In this document: positions 18,431-28,530 of the stretch, one piece after another
How positions within the stretch are numbered: the stretch's first letter is position 1
How the letters are laid out: every line of letters begins with the position of its first letter
Origin: Lachnospiraceae bacterium
GTDB lineage: Bacteria; Bacillota; Clostridia; Lachnospirales; Lachnospiraceae
Assembly: GCA_910574865.1 (NCBI GenBank)
Contig: CAJTDN010000014.1
Location: 61,630 to 125,629, forward strand
Length of the DNA: 64,000 bases
Direction: 5' to 3'
Program-made: the position numbers and the translations under genes
Notes under the pieces: generated by a model
Told to the model about the DNA's origin: nothing
Seen by the model: only the letters and a program-made list of their open reading frames with translations
The model's database searches: none

Positions 18431-19348
18431 ATGAAGGTTCATGAGATTCAGAATGAGATTTTGCGCATGAAGCGCGAGAAGGACGTGTGCATCCTTGCCC
18501 ACGCCTACCAGAGCCAGGACGTGTTGGAGGTCGCCGATTATGTCGGCGATTCCTACGGCCTCAGCAAGCAGGCGGTAAAGGATGAAAGGCAGGAAATCAT
18601 CATGTGCGGGGTGCGTTTCATGGCGGAGACGTGTAAAATTTTGAATCCGCAGAAAACGGTGTGGCTGGCCAACCCGCTGGCCGGTTGCCCGATGGCAGAG
18701 CAGCTCGACCTTGCCACGCTGGAGGAACTTAAGAAAAAATATCCCGAATATGCGGTGGTTGCTTACATAAATACGACTTCCGAGCTGAAAACGGCTTGTG
18801 ACGTTTGCGTGACCTCGTCTTGTGCCGTTCAGGTTTGTGCCAATCTGGAGAATGACAAAATCTTGTTCGTGCCGGATCCGAACTTGGGACATTTTGTGGC
18901 GCGGCAGCTTCCCGGCAAGACGTTCGCGTTTTATGACGGCGGCTGCCCGAGGCACAAGGCGGTGACGGCCGCGGACGTTCATAAGGCGCGCCGGGCGCAC
19001 CCAAGGGCCTTGCTGCTCGCGCACCCGGAATGCCTGCCCGAGGTGACGGATGAGGCGGATTACGTGGGTTCGACGACCGGCATCATGGCACACGCGAAAA
19101 AGTCAGATGCACGGCAGTTCATCATTGCCACGGAGAACAGCATCGTGGAGCATTTGTCGTTCGAATGCCCGGACAAACGGTTCTATCCCTTGTCGGTTTC
19201 CTTGTCCTGCATGGACATGAGGGCGTGCACGCTGATGGACGTGTACCATTGCCTGCGAGGCGAGGGCGGGGAAGCGATGAACCTGCCGGACGAAGTACAA
19301 AAGGGGGCGGACCGCTGCCTGCGCCGTATGGTGGAACTGGGCGGGTGA
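18431..19348 (+). CDS. nadA: Quinolinate synthase
   Basis: 4Fe-4S enzyme that condenses iminoaspartate with dihydroxyacetone phosphate to quinolinate, between the NadB and NadC steps. The 305-residue protein has the repeated NadA fold: AHAYQSQDVLEVADYVGDS, IIMCGVRFMAETCKIL (first cluster Cys in the MCGV segment), VTSSCAV (second), VPDPNLG, HPEC and GSTTGI. A further Cys in SLSCMDM lies near the C-terminus. All three cluster cysteines of the short NadA type appear present. It is the last gene of the nadB-nadC-niaR-nadA operon, an order in which the regulator is inserted between enzyme genes. Confidence 0.95.
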   Translation: MKVHEIQNEILRMKREKDVCILAHAYQSQDVLEVADYVGDSYGLSKQAVKDERQEIIMCGVRFMAETCKILNPQKTVWLANPLAGCPMAEQLDLATLEELKKKYPEYAVVAYINTTSELKTACDVCVTSSCAVQVCANLENDKILFVPDPNLGHFVARQLPGKTFAFYDGGCPRHKAVTAADVHKARRAHPRALLLAHPECLPEVTDEADYVGSTTGIMAHAKKSDARQFIIATENSIVEHLSFECPDKRFYPLSVSLSCMDMRACTLMDVYHCLRGEGGEAMNLPDEVQKGADRCLRRMVELGG

Positions 19349-19400
19349 AAATAAGTCCATCGCTCAAGCAGTGAAGCATTTCAAGGATGATGCGTCGTCA

Positions 19401-19970
19401 TCATGTGAAAAACGACATCAGGCCATGGGACAGCATTTGTCCGATGGTCTCTGCCATGTAAGTGATATCTCCCGAAAAATCGCCGCGGTTGCATTCCTTT
19501 TGGAGTTCGAAGAGGGCTCCCGTCATGAGCAGGAAAATCCAACGCGTCTGCTCGGCGGTCAGCCCCAGCTCCATCCAGCGTGTGGCCGCCTTTTGCTGCG
19601 ATTGGATTAGAACTTCGGTGAAGGCGTTGGGGGAGGCGTTCTTGTTGAGCAGGATGCAGGTGAGTTCGGGCCGGGAATGAACGGTGCGCAACACATTTTC
19701 CACGAAGCGGGTAATGTAGTTTCCCTGCAGGTCGTCTAAAATCGCGTCGTCCGGACGCAGTAAAAGCAATTTTTGCATGGCTTCCTGCTCCAACTCTTGC
19801 TGAAGGGCGAAAATGTCCTGGTAGTGCAGGTAAAAGGTTCCACGGTTGATGTCGGCGCTCGCGCAGAGTTCCTTGACGGTCACCCGTTGTTCGGGATTGG
19901 CAAGCAGTAAGAAGATATAGGTTTTCTTGATGATTTCCTCGGTATATTTTGTTTTTCGGTTTTGTTTCAT
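19401..19970 (-). CDS. TetR/AcrR-family transcriptional regulator
   Basis: A 189-residue repressor candidate, transcribed away from the flavin reductase gene at 20155. The start ATG at 19968-19970 has AGGGGG upstream. The N-terminal domain has the TetR helix-turn-helix (VTVKELCASADINRGTFYLHYQD, about residues 31-52). The C-terminal part resembles the TetR_C families with a WIFLLMTGALFELQ helix that could line a ligand pocket. Two symmetric sites in the intergenic region (20003 and 20114) are good operator candidates. It most likely represses the divergent reductase gene until an organic substrate is present; the ligand is unknown. Confidence 0.88.
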   Translation of the reverse strand: MKQNRKTKYTEEIIKKTYIFLLLANPEQRVTVKELCASADINRGTFYLHYQDIFALQQELEQEAMQKLLLLRPDDAILDDLQGNYITRFVENVLRTVHSRPELTCILLNKNASPNAFTEVLIQSQQKAATRWMELGLTAEQTRWIFLLMTGALFELQKECNRGDFSGDITYMAETIGQMLSHGLMSFFT

Positions 19971-20002
19971 GACGCGAAGCCCCCTTGTTTGAAGATATAG
20001 TT

Positions 20003-20021
20003 GTTGAAAACAGTACTCAAC
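20003..20021. promoter_or_regulatory. Inverted repeat near tetR start, possible operator
   Basis: GTTGA and TCAAC half sites are separated by nine bases, 33 bases upstream of the tetR start. The same GTTGA/TCAAC halves recur in the perfect palindrome at 20114, suggesting one regulator binds both. Confidence 0.5.
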
Positions 20022-20070
20022 ATAAAGTCTTTTCGTGTTCATTTCATGACGCATTTTCCCAAAGTGTTTA

Positions 20071-20130
20071 TTGTAATGTACGTTCCCTCATTATATAATG
20101 GAAGAAATAAAAAATCAACACAGTGTTGAT
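20071..20130 (+). promoter_or_regulatory. Promoter and palindromic operator of the flavin reductase gene
   Basis: TTGTAA (20071-20076) and TATAAT (20094-20099) are 17 bases apart. Downstream, ATCAACAC-A-GTGTTGAT (20114-20130) is a perfect 8-1-8 palindrome at about +9 to +25, where a bound TetR dimer would block transcription. The ribosome binding site AAGGAGG lies just after it. Confidence 0.75.
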
Positions 20131-20154
20131 TGAATAAGGAGGTTGTGCTGAAAA

Positions 20155-22218
20155 ATGGGAACAAAGTACGAGGCGGTATTTTCCCCGCTGCAGATTGGCA
20201 ATCTTACCATCAAGAACCGGGTGCTGATCGCGCCGATGGAAGGCACGGAGATGGTGGACTGGCTGGTGGGCTGCAAATTTAACGAAAAGGTGCATGATTA
20301 TTATATCGAGCGGGCGAAGGACGGCGTGGGCTTGATGATACCGGGCATGGTGCCGATTCGCAGCATGATTCGTAACAAGTGGCTGCACAAGAACCCGAAG
20401 GTGTTCGAGCCGGTGAAGCCGCTTTTGGACGAGGTGCACCAGTATGGGACGAAGGTGTTTTTCCAGTTGGGCATTTTTTCCGGGCGCAATTTCACGATGC
20501 CCACGCAGACGGCGAAGCTGGTGGACAACAAGGTGTTGGGGTTCCTTGCCAAGCCCTTGATTAACATGGACGCGAACCTCGTGTCGGCGGACGAGGGGGT
20601 TCCCAACGTCTTTATGCCGGAGTACAAGTGCCGGGCGCTAAGGGCCGAGGAAGTGGAGGAACTGGTAAATGCTTATGCGCAGTGCGCCCTGCTCTGTAAA
20701 AATGCCGGGGCCGACGGCGTGGAGGTGCACGCGGTGCACGAGGGTTATTTGATGGATCAGTTCACGTTGCCGTATTGTAACCATAGGACGGACAAGTACG
20801 GTGGAAGCTTCGAAAACCGTTACCGCTTTCCGGTGGAGGTCATACGGGCAATCAAGGAAAAATGCGGCGAGGATTATCCGGTTTCCTTGCGTTACAGCGT
20901 GACCAGCAAGACGATTGGCTTCAACGTGGGGGCCGTCCCGGGCGAGGAATTTGAGGAAGCCGGGCGGACGATGGAGGAGAGCGAGAGGGCCATTAAGCTC
21001 TTGGAAGAAGCGGGCGTGGACATGTTCAATTGTGACAATGGAACGTATGACGCTTGGTTCTGGGCTCACCCGCCGGTGTACATGCCGTTAAACTGTAATC
21101 TGGAGGACGTGAAACATATCAGCAAATTTACGACGAAGCCGGTCTATTGTGCGGGAAGGATGCAGATGGATGCGGCGGAGGCGGCCATCGCGGCGGGAGA
21201 TATCGCGGGCGTGGCCATCGGGCGGCAGTTCTTGTGCGATGAAAGGTTTTTGACAAAAGTACGGGAAGGACGGGAAGAGGAGGTGCGCCCGTGTATTTCC
21301 TGCCACAGCGGTTGTCTGCCGGTGGCCACGTATAAGGGCGCGGGCGTGGAAATGGACATGGCGCAGCATTCCGACCCGCGCATGTGCGCGCTCAACCCAT
21401 ACACGTTCTGCGAGAAAAAGTACGCGGTGCGCAAGATGGCCAATCCGAAGAAGATTGCCATTCTCGGTGGCGGCATCGGCGGCATGGAGACGGCCATCCA
21501 GGCGGCAAGGCGCGGCCACAAGGTGGATTTGTATGAGAAGAGCGACAAACTAGGCGGGGCGTTTATCGCGGCGGCGGCCCTTTCGTTCAAGGAAAAGGAC
21601 AAGGAGCTGCTGGAATGGTATGCGCGGGAACTTGAAAAGACCGATGTGAGCGTCCATATGAATACGGAAGTGACCGACTTAAGCGGTTTAGGGGCGGATG
21701 AAATCGTCATTGCCACCGGCGCGAAATCGCCGAGGAGGCTGCAAGTTCCGGGCGCGGAGAGAGCCATTGACGCGATTTCCTACTTGATGGATCAGACCCG
21801 GGTGGGACAGAAGGTGGCAGTCATCGGCGGCGGCCTGACCGGTTGCGAGATCGCTTACGAACTGGCCTTGCAGGGGAAGGAACCCGTCATCGTGGAAATG
21901 CTTGACGACCTGGTGAAGGTGCTTGGCGTGTGCGCGGCCAACTCCAACATGCTACGCGATTTGATGCGTTACTACAAGGTGCCGGTATATTTGGAGAGCA
22001 AGGTGAAGGAAATCAGGGAGATGAGCGTCGTGCTGGAGACGAAGGACGGCGAGGTGGAAATCTCGGCGGACAGCGTGATTACGTCGATTGGATATGTCGC
22101 GGGCAGCCCGTTTGACGACAAGGCGGGCGAGCACGTACATATTATCGGTGACGCGGCCAAGGTGGGGAACCTAAAGAGCGTCATTTGGGGCGCGAATGAT
22201 TTGGTGTTGAAATTGTGA
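20155..22218 (+). CDS. Old Yellow Enzyme-type NADH:flavin oxidoreductase with FAD/NAD domain
   Basis: A 687-residue enzyme of the 2,4-dienoyl-CoA reductase/enoate reductase family, which reduces activated C=C bonds and includes BaiCD/BaiH and gut steroid reductases. Residues 1-370 form the FMN barrel (FSPLQIGNLTIKNR, APMEGTE, VEVHAVHEGYLMDQF, YGGSFENR). A 4Fe-4S cysteine set follows (CISCHSGC, then a later Cys in MCALNP). The C-terminal half has two dinucleotide folds (IAILGGGIGGMETA; VAVIGGGLTGCEIA). The HxxH-like proton-donor region reads HAVHEGY. The substrate is unknown; no other bai genes are seen. The divergent TetR gene and operator imply substrate induction. Confidence 0.88.
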   Translation: MGTKYEAVFSPLQIGNLTIKNRVLIAPMEGTEMVDWLVGCKFNEKVHDYYIERAKDGVGLMIPGMVPIRSMIRNKWLHKNPKVFEPVKPLLDEVHQYGTKVFFQLGIFSGRNFTMPTQTAKLVDNKVLGFLAKPLINMDANLVSADEGVPNVFMPEYKCRALRAEEVEELVNAYAQCALLCKNAGADGVEVHAVHEGYLMDQFTLPYCNHRTDKYGGSFENRYRFPVEVIRAIKEKCGEDYPVSLRYSVTSKTIGFNVGAVPGEEFEEAGRTMEESERAIKLLEEAGVDMFNCDNGTYDAWFWAHPPVYMPLNCNLEDVKHISKFTTKPVYCAGRMQMDAAEAAIAAGDIAGVAIGRQFLCDERFLTKVREGREEEVRPCISCHSGCLPVATYKGAGVEMDMAQHSDPRMCALNPYTFCEKKYAVRKMANPKKIAILGGGIGGMETAIQAARRGHKVDLYEKSDKLGGAFIAAAALSFKEKDKELLEWYARELEKTDVSVHMNTEVTDLSGLGADEIVIATGAKSPRRLQVPGAERAIDAISYLMDQTRVGQKVAVIGGGLTGCEIAYELALQGKEPVIVEMLDDLVKVLGVCAANSNMLRDLMRYYKVPVYLESKVKEIREMSVVLETKDGEVEISADSVITSIGYVAGSPFDDKAGEHVHIIGDAAKVGNLKSVIWGANDLVLKL

Positions 22219-22233
22219 AATTGATTTACAAAA

Positions 22234-22334
22234 TGGGGCTGTCGGGTAATGCGGAAAACCCACAATATATGGTGGCAAATCCAGATGCGCCACGGCATAT
22301 ATCGTGGGCCTGCAGTCATTACCCGACAGCCCCG
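22234..22334. repeat. Family B long palindromic element, copy 1
   Basis: GGGGCTGTCGGGTAATG (22235-22251) pairs perfectly over 17 bases with CATTACCCGACAGCCCC (22317-22333). An inner imperfect stem involves CCCACAATATATGG and the ATATATCGTGGG segment. It lies between two convergent genes, so it may act as a bidirectional terminator. A second copy with the same ends is at 55100. Confidence 0.85.
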
Positions 22335-22351
22335 TCGTTTGTCACATGATA

Positions 22352-22885
22352 TCACTTGATGTTCAGGAAAAATCCCTCATAAATTCCTACCGGCACGTCA
22401 TCACCAAAGGAATATTCTTCCATATTGTCATGTTCAAAGTCATATACCGTCACGATTCTTTTATCCGGGTCAACAATCCAATAATTACGGACGCCCGCCG
22501 CGTGGTACTTGAATAGTTTTTTGTAGCAATCCATCTTTCGGCTGCTTGGCGAGACAATTTCGATAATCCAATCCGGTGCGCCGACACAGCCCTTGTCATT
22601 CAGTTTGCTTGAATCGCAAATAACGCTGATGTCCGGCTCGACGTAAGTTTTATTATCCGCATTTAGGAACACGGCGAATGGAGCTAAATATATCTTGCAG
22701 CCGCCATTTTTGGAATCAATATAATCGGCTATTTTTCGAGATAATGAAAAAAGGATGTCCTGGTGCTTCCTGCTTGGCGGTGCCATATAATAAATATTGC
22801 CATCCATTAGTTCGGCTCGTTCGCCGTCTGGCAAAGCGTAAATATCCTCTATCATATAAGCTCGTTCTTGCTTCAAAGCGCTCAT
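22352..22885 (-). CDS. Uma2 family (DUF820) endonuclease-like protein
   Basis: A 177-residue protein of the Uma2/DUF820 family, which has a PD-(D/E)XK nuclease fold and unknown biological role. The start ATG at 22883-22885 has AGGAGGTAATG upstream. Visible landmarks are ELMDGNIYYMAPPSRKHQ, the acidic pair in TYVEPDISVICD, and the core GAPDWIIEIVSPSSRKMDCYKKLFKYHAAGVRNYWIVDP, which carries D, E and K positions of the nuclease site. Base composition is more AT-rich than flanking genes, consistent with recent acquisition. Such genes are very abundant in cyanobacteria and scattered in Lachnospiraceae. Confidence 0.85.
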   Translation of the reverse strand: MSALKQERAYMIEDIYALPDGERAELMDGNIYYMAPPSRKHQDILFSLSRKIADYIDSKNGGCKIYLAPFAVFLNADNKTYVEPDISVICDSSKLNDKGCVGAPDWIIEIVSPSSRKMDCYKKLFKYHAAGVRNYWIVDPDKRIVTVYDFEHDNMEEYSFGDDVPVGIYEGFFLNIK

Positions 22886-22924
22886 TGCATTACCTCCTGA
22901 AAACGTATTTGTTTGCCAGTGCAA

Positions 22925-23427
22925 ACCTGCCGTTACAGTCTACATCTACGTGGGCATCGGTCGGGTTTGAAAAGAAATCCGTTGTTATACCGCAATTTGG
23001 GGTTTTTACAGTAAGTATTATAAGGTATCCGCCCTGAAAATACAATGGGAAATGCATGAATGGTGGTTTCGGGTACATCATGCCATGCGAGCCATGGCGG
23101 CCCAAGGGCATCAGGAGTTTTCGCGCTTCCATGAATTGAATTTGCCAAAAACAAAAGTAAATGCATTTCAGTGCAAATACTTGATTTTTTTGAAGGTTTA
23201 TGCCATACTAGAGGCAATTGGAGGGCGGCAAACGAAAAGACCTTCCCAGTGCGCACACCGTTCAGGCATATGTGAACGCACTGCTTGAAGGCTGACGCTA
23301 CCTAATAAGAGTGGGTGATGAACTTCTCAGATATTGGCATTGGAAACCGTCTGGTGGAATTGGGATATCATTTTGACGTAAATCGGTTTTTCGGTCACGA
23401 CATTTCCGAAAAGGTCTAAAATCGACC
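22925..23427 (+). other. Intergenic region with promoter and hairpin, candidate small RNA
   Basis: No convincing protein gene. A sigma-70-like promoter is present at 23181-23209 (TTGATT, 17 bases, CATACT). It would transcribe a segment that can fold: CAGTGCG pairs with CGCACTG around 23250-23285, flanked by CCTTC/GAAGG and topped by TTCA/TGAA. This could be a small RNA or a glpK leader. The glpK promoter at 23428 lies about 220 bases further on. Family membership (for example 6S RNA) cannot be shown by eye. Confidence 0.35.
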
Positions 23428-24977
<1,550 letters not shown>

Positions 24978-25069
24978 CGGCAAGGAGATTGACGACAAGA
25001 TAATTGGCGATGAGTGCATGAACAGTAAGGGGATTGACGGTAAGGGGATTGATGATAAGGGGAGTGGCG

Positions 25070-26026
25070 ATGTTTGGTTACGTTACGATTTGTGAACCGG
25101 AGTTGAAAATGAAGGACTGGCGCAAGTACCGCGCGTATTATTGCGGACTGTGCCGGTCCCTGCGGAAACGGCACGGACATGTCGGGCAATTGACGTTGTC
25201 TTACGACATGACGTTTGCCGTGGTTTTATTGACGTCGCTGTATGAAATCAAGACGGAAGAAGTCTCGTGCCGTTGCAAGACGCATCCCGTGAAAAAGCAG
25301 AAAATGCTGCAAAACGAGATTGCGGATTATTGCGCGGACATGAACGTTCTGTTGTCGTATTATCATTTGCGGGACAATTGGGAGGACGAGAAAAAGGTAA
25401 GCGGCCTGGCGGGCAGCGTGGCGCTCGGGAGGAAGGCGAAGAAAATCGCGGAACAATATCCCCGGCAGAGCGGGGTGATTGAAGAAGAATTAGGGAAGCT
25501 GGCGGCGTATGAGGCGGCGGACAGCCAGAACATTGACGAACCCGCGGGGTGTTTCGGGCGGTTGATGGCGGAAATGTTCGTGTATAGGGAAGACGAGTGG
25601 GAAATGTCGTTGCGCCAAATCGGGTTTTATCTTGGAAAATTCATATACATCATGGACGCCTACGAGGACTTGGAAAAGGACCTGCAGAAAGGATGCTACA
25701 ATCCGCTGCGCGCGCTGCATGAGGAATGCATGCGGGGAGAGGCGGCAGTGGGCGAAACGTGCGCGGATGAAAGGGGAAGCCGGGAGACGGCACACGAAGC
25801 GGTCGCGGATGAAAGGGGAAGCCGGGAGACGGCGTTGGAAAGTCAGATGGGCGAATATGATAGGCGTTGCCATGACATGCTGTGCATGATGGTGGCCGAG
25901 TGCAGCGCGGCGTTCGAGCGGCTGCCGTGCTTGTGGGACGTTGACATCTTGCGCAACATCCTCTATGCGGGCGTGTGGGTGAAGTTTTTGAAAATGCGGG
26001 AGGCCAAAAATTCAGGAAATCTTTAA
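25070..26026 (+). CDS. DUF5685 family protein
   Basis: A 318-residue protein of the DUF5685 family, common in Lachnospiraceae, function unknown. It begins MFGYVTICEPELKMKDW and contains the Cys patterns YYCGLCRSL and CRCKTH, and the helical segment KFIYIMDAYEDLEKDL. Its mostly helical pattern recalls isoprenoid-synthase-like folds, but no catalytic motif is certain. Near residues 231-258 a 42-base duplication produces two ADERGSRETA units (29 identical bases starting at 25762 and 25804), probably a loop expansion. The upstream spacer 24978-25069 also contains three near copies of AAGGGGATTGA. The start follows AAGGGGAG. Confidence 0.75.
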   Translation: MFGYVTICEPELKMKDWRKYRAYYCGLCRSLRKRHGHVGQLTLSYDMTFAVVLLTSLYEIKTEEVSCRCKTHPVKKQKMLQNEIADYCADMNVLLSYYHLRDNWEDEKKVSGLAGSVALGRKAKKIAEQYPRQSGVIEEELGKLAAYEAADSQNIDEPAGCFGRLMAEMFVYREDEWEMSLRQIGFYLGKFIYIMDAYEDLEKDLQKGCYNPLRALHEECMRGEAAVGETCADERGSRETAHEAVADERGSRETALESQMGEYDRRCHDMLCMMVAECSAAFERLPCLWDVDILRNILYAGVWVKFLKMREAKNSGNL

Positions 26027-26100
26027 GAATTTGTATGGACTTTTTTATAGATTTCGTTTAAGATGATATCATCATTTACAATATAGAAAAGGGGAGTACC

Positions 26101-26736
26101 ATGTCAAGTAAAAATCCTTATTATGTGTTGAGAATATCGCGTGACGCGTCGGACGACGAGGTGAAGAGGGCATACCGTGAGTTGAGCAGGAAGTATCACC
26201 CGGATGCCAACGTGGACAATCCGTTGGCGGATTTGGCGGAGGAGCGCTTCAAGGAAGTGCAGGAGGCCTATGACCAAATCATGAAGGAGCGCGAGGACGG
26301 CTCCGGGCAGGGGGCGTACCAGTATGACGGCAGTTACCAGAATGATTCCCATGGGAAGGATGACCCGCGTATGCAGTCGGTTTACACGTACATGAACGCC
26401 AGGCAGTACCGGGAGGCGTTAAACGTCTTGAACAGCATCCCGGGGCGCAACGCGCAGTGGTACTACATGAGTGCGGTGGCAAACGCAAACCTCGGGAACA
26501 ACGTCATGGCGCGCGACCAGGCGGCGCAGGCGGTTTCCATGGAGCCGAACAACCCGCAGTACAGGCAATTCTTGAGCCAGCTGCAGTGGAACGGGCGGCG
26601 TTACCAGACGACCCCGTACGGCGGGAACTTTGGCAGTCACAATGATTCTTGCGGGACGGGCAACATTTGTTGCGATTTGTGGTGCGCGGACACGTTGTGC
26701 GAATGTATGGGAGGGGACTTGTGCTCATGCATCTAA
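26101..26736 (+). CDS. J-domain protein with cysteine-rich C-terminus
   Basis: A 211-residue DnaJ-like co-chaperone. The N-terminal J domain (residues 1-65) has the HPD tripeptide in [10 protein letters not shown], which stimulates Hsp70 ATPase. A Gly/Gln-rich linker follows, then a helical TPR-like part (residues 90-165: [28 protein letters not shown]). The last 30 residues contain nine cysteines (CGTG, CC, C, C, C.C, C.C), suggesting metal binding or membrane tethering. It lacks the DnaJ zinc finger and substrate domain, so it is a specialised partner rather than canonical DnaJ. The stop overlaps the next gene by ten bases. Confidence 0.85.
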   Translation: MSSKNPYYVLRISRDASDDEVKRAYRELSRKYHPDANVDNPLADLAEERFKEVQEAYDQIMKEREDGSGQGAYQYDGSYQNDSHGKDDPRMQSVYTYMNARQYREALNVLNSIPGRNAQWYYMSAVANANLGNNVMARDQAAQAVSMEPNNPQYRQFLSQLQWNGRRYQTTPYGGNFGSHNDSCGTGNICCDLWCADTLCECMGGDLCSCI

Positions 26737-27269
26737 ACGCGAAAAAAATGGCGGTTTCCGGCCTGATGCTGGCATTGACCGAGGCCTGCATATTGGCCGG
26801 GAGCGTTTTGGAAACGAACACGTTGTTCTTGTTGGCGGCGGCCTCCTATTTCGTGGGAATCGTCAAGCGGGAGTTCGGGTCGCGGGTGGCGGCGGCCTTC
26901 TATCTTGCGGGCGTGTTGTTAGGTTTCATCGTGAGCCCGAACAAGATGTACGCACTGACTTACGCGGCGATGGGGCTTTACATTTTGCTGATTGAGATTG
27001 CTTGGGAATGGATGGGAAGGACGGTCACCGAAGAGACGGCGGGAAAGTATGGAAAGCTTTTTTGGGCGGTGAAATACGCGGTATTCAACGTTCTATATAT
27101 TCCGGCGGTCTTGCTGATGCAGGAGTTTTTGTTCGGACGGCGGTTGGGCGCGCTTGTATTGGCCGCCGTGCTCCTGGCTGGGCAGGTCGGCTTGTTTTTC
27201 TATGATTACGCTTATGGTTACGTGCAGAGAGAACTATGGGGCAAGTTGCGTGGGCGTTTTTTGGATTGA
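26727..27269 (+). CDS. Conserved integral membrane protein of unknown function
   Basis: A 180-residue hydrophobic protein with about five to six predicted membrane helices ([92 protein letters not shown]). The ATG at 26727 lies inside the end of the J-domain gene, preceded by GGGAGGGG, which suggests coupled translation. The overall pattern resembles small substrate-binding ECF-type or accessory membrane proteins, but no family signature is recognised. Confidence 0.75.
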   Translation: MHLNAKKMAVSGLMLALTEACILAGSVLETNTLFLLAAASYFVGIVKREFGSRVAAAFYLAGVLLGFIVSPNKMYALTYAAMGLYILLIEIAWEWMGRTVTEETAGKYGKLFWAVKYAVFNVLYIPAVLLMQEFLFGRRLGALVLAAVLLAGQVGLFFYDYAYGYVQRELWGKLRGRFLD

Positions 27270-27380
27270 GCGCGCGGATGGCCTTTGGGCTGAGCTGATC
27301 GCGAGAGAGACTTTGAAAATAGGGCGGAAACCACGCTTTGGCGGACGAGGCCGGGGCGCGGTTTTTTTGAGGACAAAAGG

Positions 27381-28328
27381 ATGAAGGCAAAAGTGGACTT
27401 ATATATGGCCCCGTTAGAGGGCGTCACGGGGCACGTGTTTCGCTCCACGTATTGCGAATGCTTCGGAAACGTGGACAAATATTTCATTCCCTTTATCAAG
27501 CCGAACCAGAAGGGACACTTAAGTTCCAGGGAGCGGCAGGACGTCCTGCCGGAAAATAACGCGGGGATGTATGCCGTGCCGCAAATCTTGACCAATTCCA
27601 GCGAGGATTTTCTGCGCACGGTTCACAAAATGAAACAATACGGTTATGAAGAAATCAATTTCAATCTTGGCTGTCCGTCCAAAACGGTGATTTCCAAAGG
27701 ACGGGGGGCCGGTTTTTTAGCTTACCCGGAAAAACTGGATTCTTTTTTGTATGAAGTATTCTCCCACGTGGACGTGGCGGTATCCATAAAGACGCGGATT
27801 GGCAAGGAGCGGCCCGAAGAATTCGCGCGGTTGTTGGAAATTTATAACAGATATCCGTTGAAGGAGCTAATCATCCATCCGCGCGTGCAGACGGACTTTT
27901 ACGCCAACCGTCCCAACCTGGAAGTGTTTGCCGACGCGGTGGAAAATAGCCGTAACCCCGTGTGCTATAACGGCGACATTTTCACGTTGGAAGACTATAG
28001 GCGGATAACGACGGCGTTTCCAGGCGTGGAACGCATGATGCTGGGCCGTGGGCTTTTGAAAAATCCGGGACTGGCAAGGCGGATTCGCACCGGACAGCCA
28101 CTGGACAAGCGGACGCTTCGCCTGTTCCACGACCGGTTATATGAACGATATGCGGCGATATTGTCCGGCGAGAAAACGATTTTGTTTAAAATGAAAGAAT
28201 TATGGAGCTTTTTGGGTCCGATATTTACCAATCATGAAAAATATGCGAAGAAGATAAACAAGGCGCAGCGGTGCGCGGCTTATGAAGAAGTGGTGGAGAG
28301 GCTGTTCGTGGAGCAGGAATTGTCATGA
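27381..28328 (+). CDS. dus: tRNA-dihydrouridine synthase family protein
   Basis: FMN enzyme that reduces specific uridines of tRNA to dihydrouridine. The 315-residue protein shows the Dus signature MAPLEGVTGHVFRS at the start and EINFNLGCPSKTVISKGRGAGFL with the catalytic Cys. The substrate/FMN residues are in VSIKTRIG, LIIHPRVQ, CYNGDIF and MLGRGLLKNPGL, and a C-terminal helical RNA-binding domain follows. It is most like the short DusC/DusB-type clade of Bacillota; which uridine it modifies cannot be told. It stands apart from the preceding membrane gene by 111 bases. Confidence 0.92.
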   Translation: MKAKVDLYMAPLEGVTGHVFRSTYCECFGNVDKYFIPFIKPNQKGHLSSRERQDVLPENNAGMYAVPQILTNSSEDFLRTVHKMKQYGYEEINFNLGCPSKTVISKGRGAGFLAYPEKLDSFLYEVFSHVDVAVSIKTRIGKERPEEFARLLEIYNRYPLKELIIHPRVQTDFYANRPNLEVFADAVENSRNPVCYNGDIFTLEDYRRITTAFPGVERMMLGRGLLKNPGLARRIRTGQPLDKRTLRLFHDRLYERYAAILSGEKTILFKMKELWSFLGPIFTNHEKYAKKINKAQRCAAYEEVVERLFVEQELS

Positions 28329-28335
28329 TATGGTT

Positions 28336-28366
28336 ACAATCCGCGGCCTAACCGGCCGTGGATTGT
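28336..28366 (+). terminator. Hairpin after dus
   Basis: ACAATCC, GGCC and the matching GGCC, GGATTGT form a strong stem-loop eight bases after the dus stop codon. There is no T tract, so it may be an mRNA 3'-end stabiliser rather than a terminator. Confidence 0.45.
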
Positions 28367-28487
28367 CGACCTTGCATGGAAATTGCGCGGAAATTGGCGG
28401 TTTGGAAAATCGTTGAATACATGTAAAAGAGTGCAAGGTCGTGATGGTGAAAGAAAGTCTGGAAAAGTAGTATATTTCCCCTTGGAT

Positions 28488-28527
28488 CCCACATATATTT
28501 TTGGAAAGAAATATATGTGGGGTTTTT
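28488..28527 (+). promoter_or_regulatory. Terminator-like hairpin over the dedA ribosome binding site
   Basis: CCCACATATATTT (28488-28500) pairs over 13 bases with AAATATATGTGGG (28509-28521) and is followed by GTTTTT, only three bases before the dedA ATG. The only Shine-Dalgarno-like sequence (GTGGGG) lies in the stem. The structure could terminate transcription or sequester the ribosome binding site. Confidence 0.6.
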
Positions 28528-28530
28528 AAA

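Noticed and set aside
20155..22218. Assignment as baiCD or baiH
   Set aside because: The family fits, but no other bai genes are nearby, and the family contains many enzymes with other substrates.
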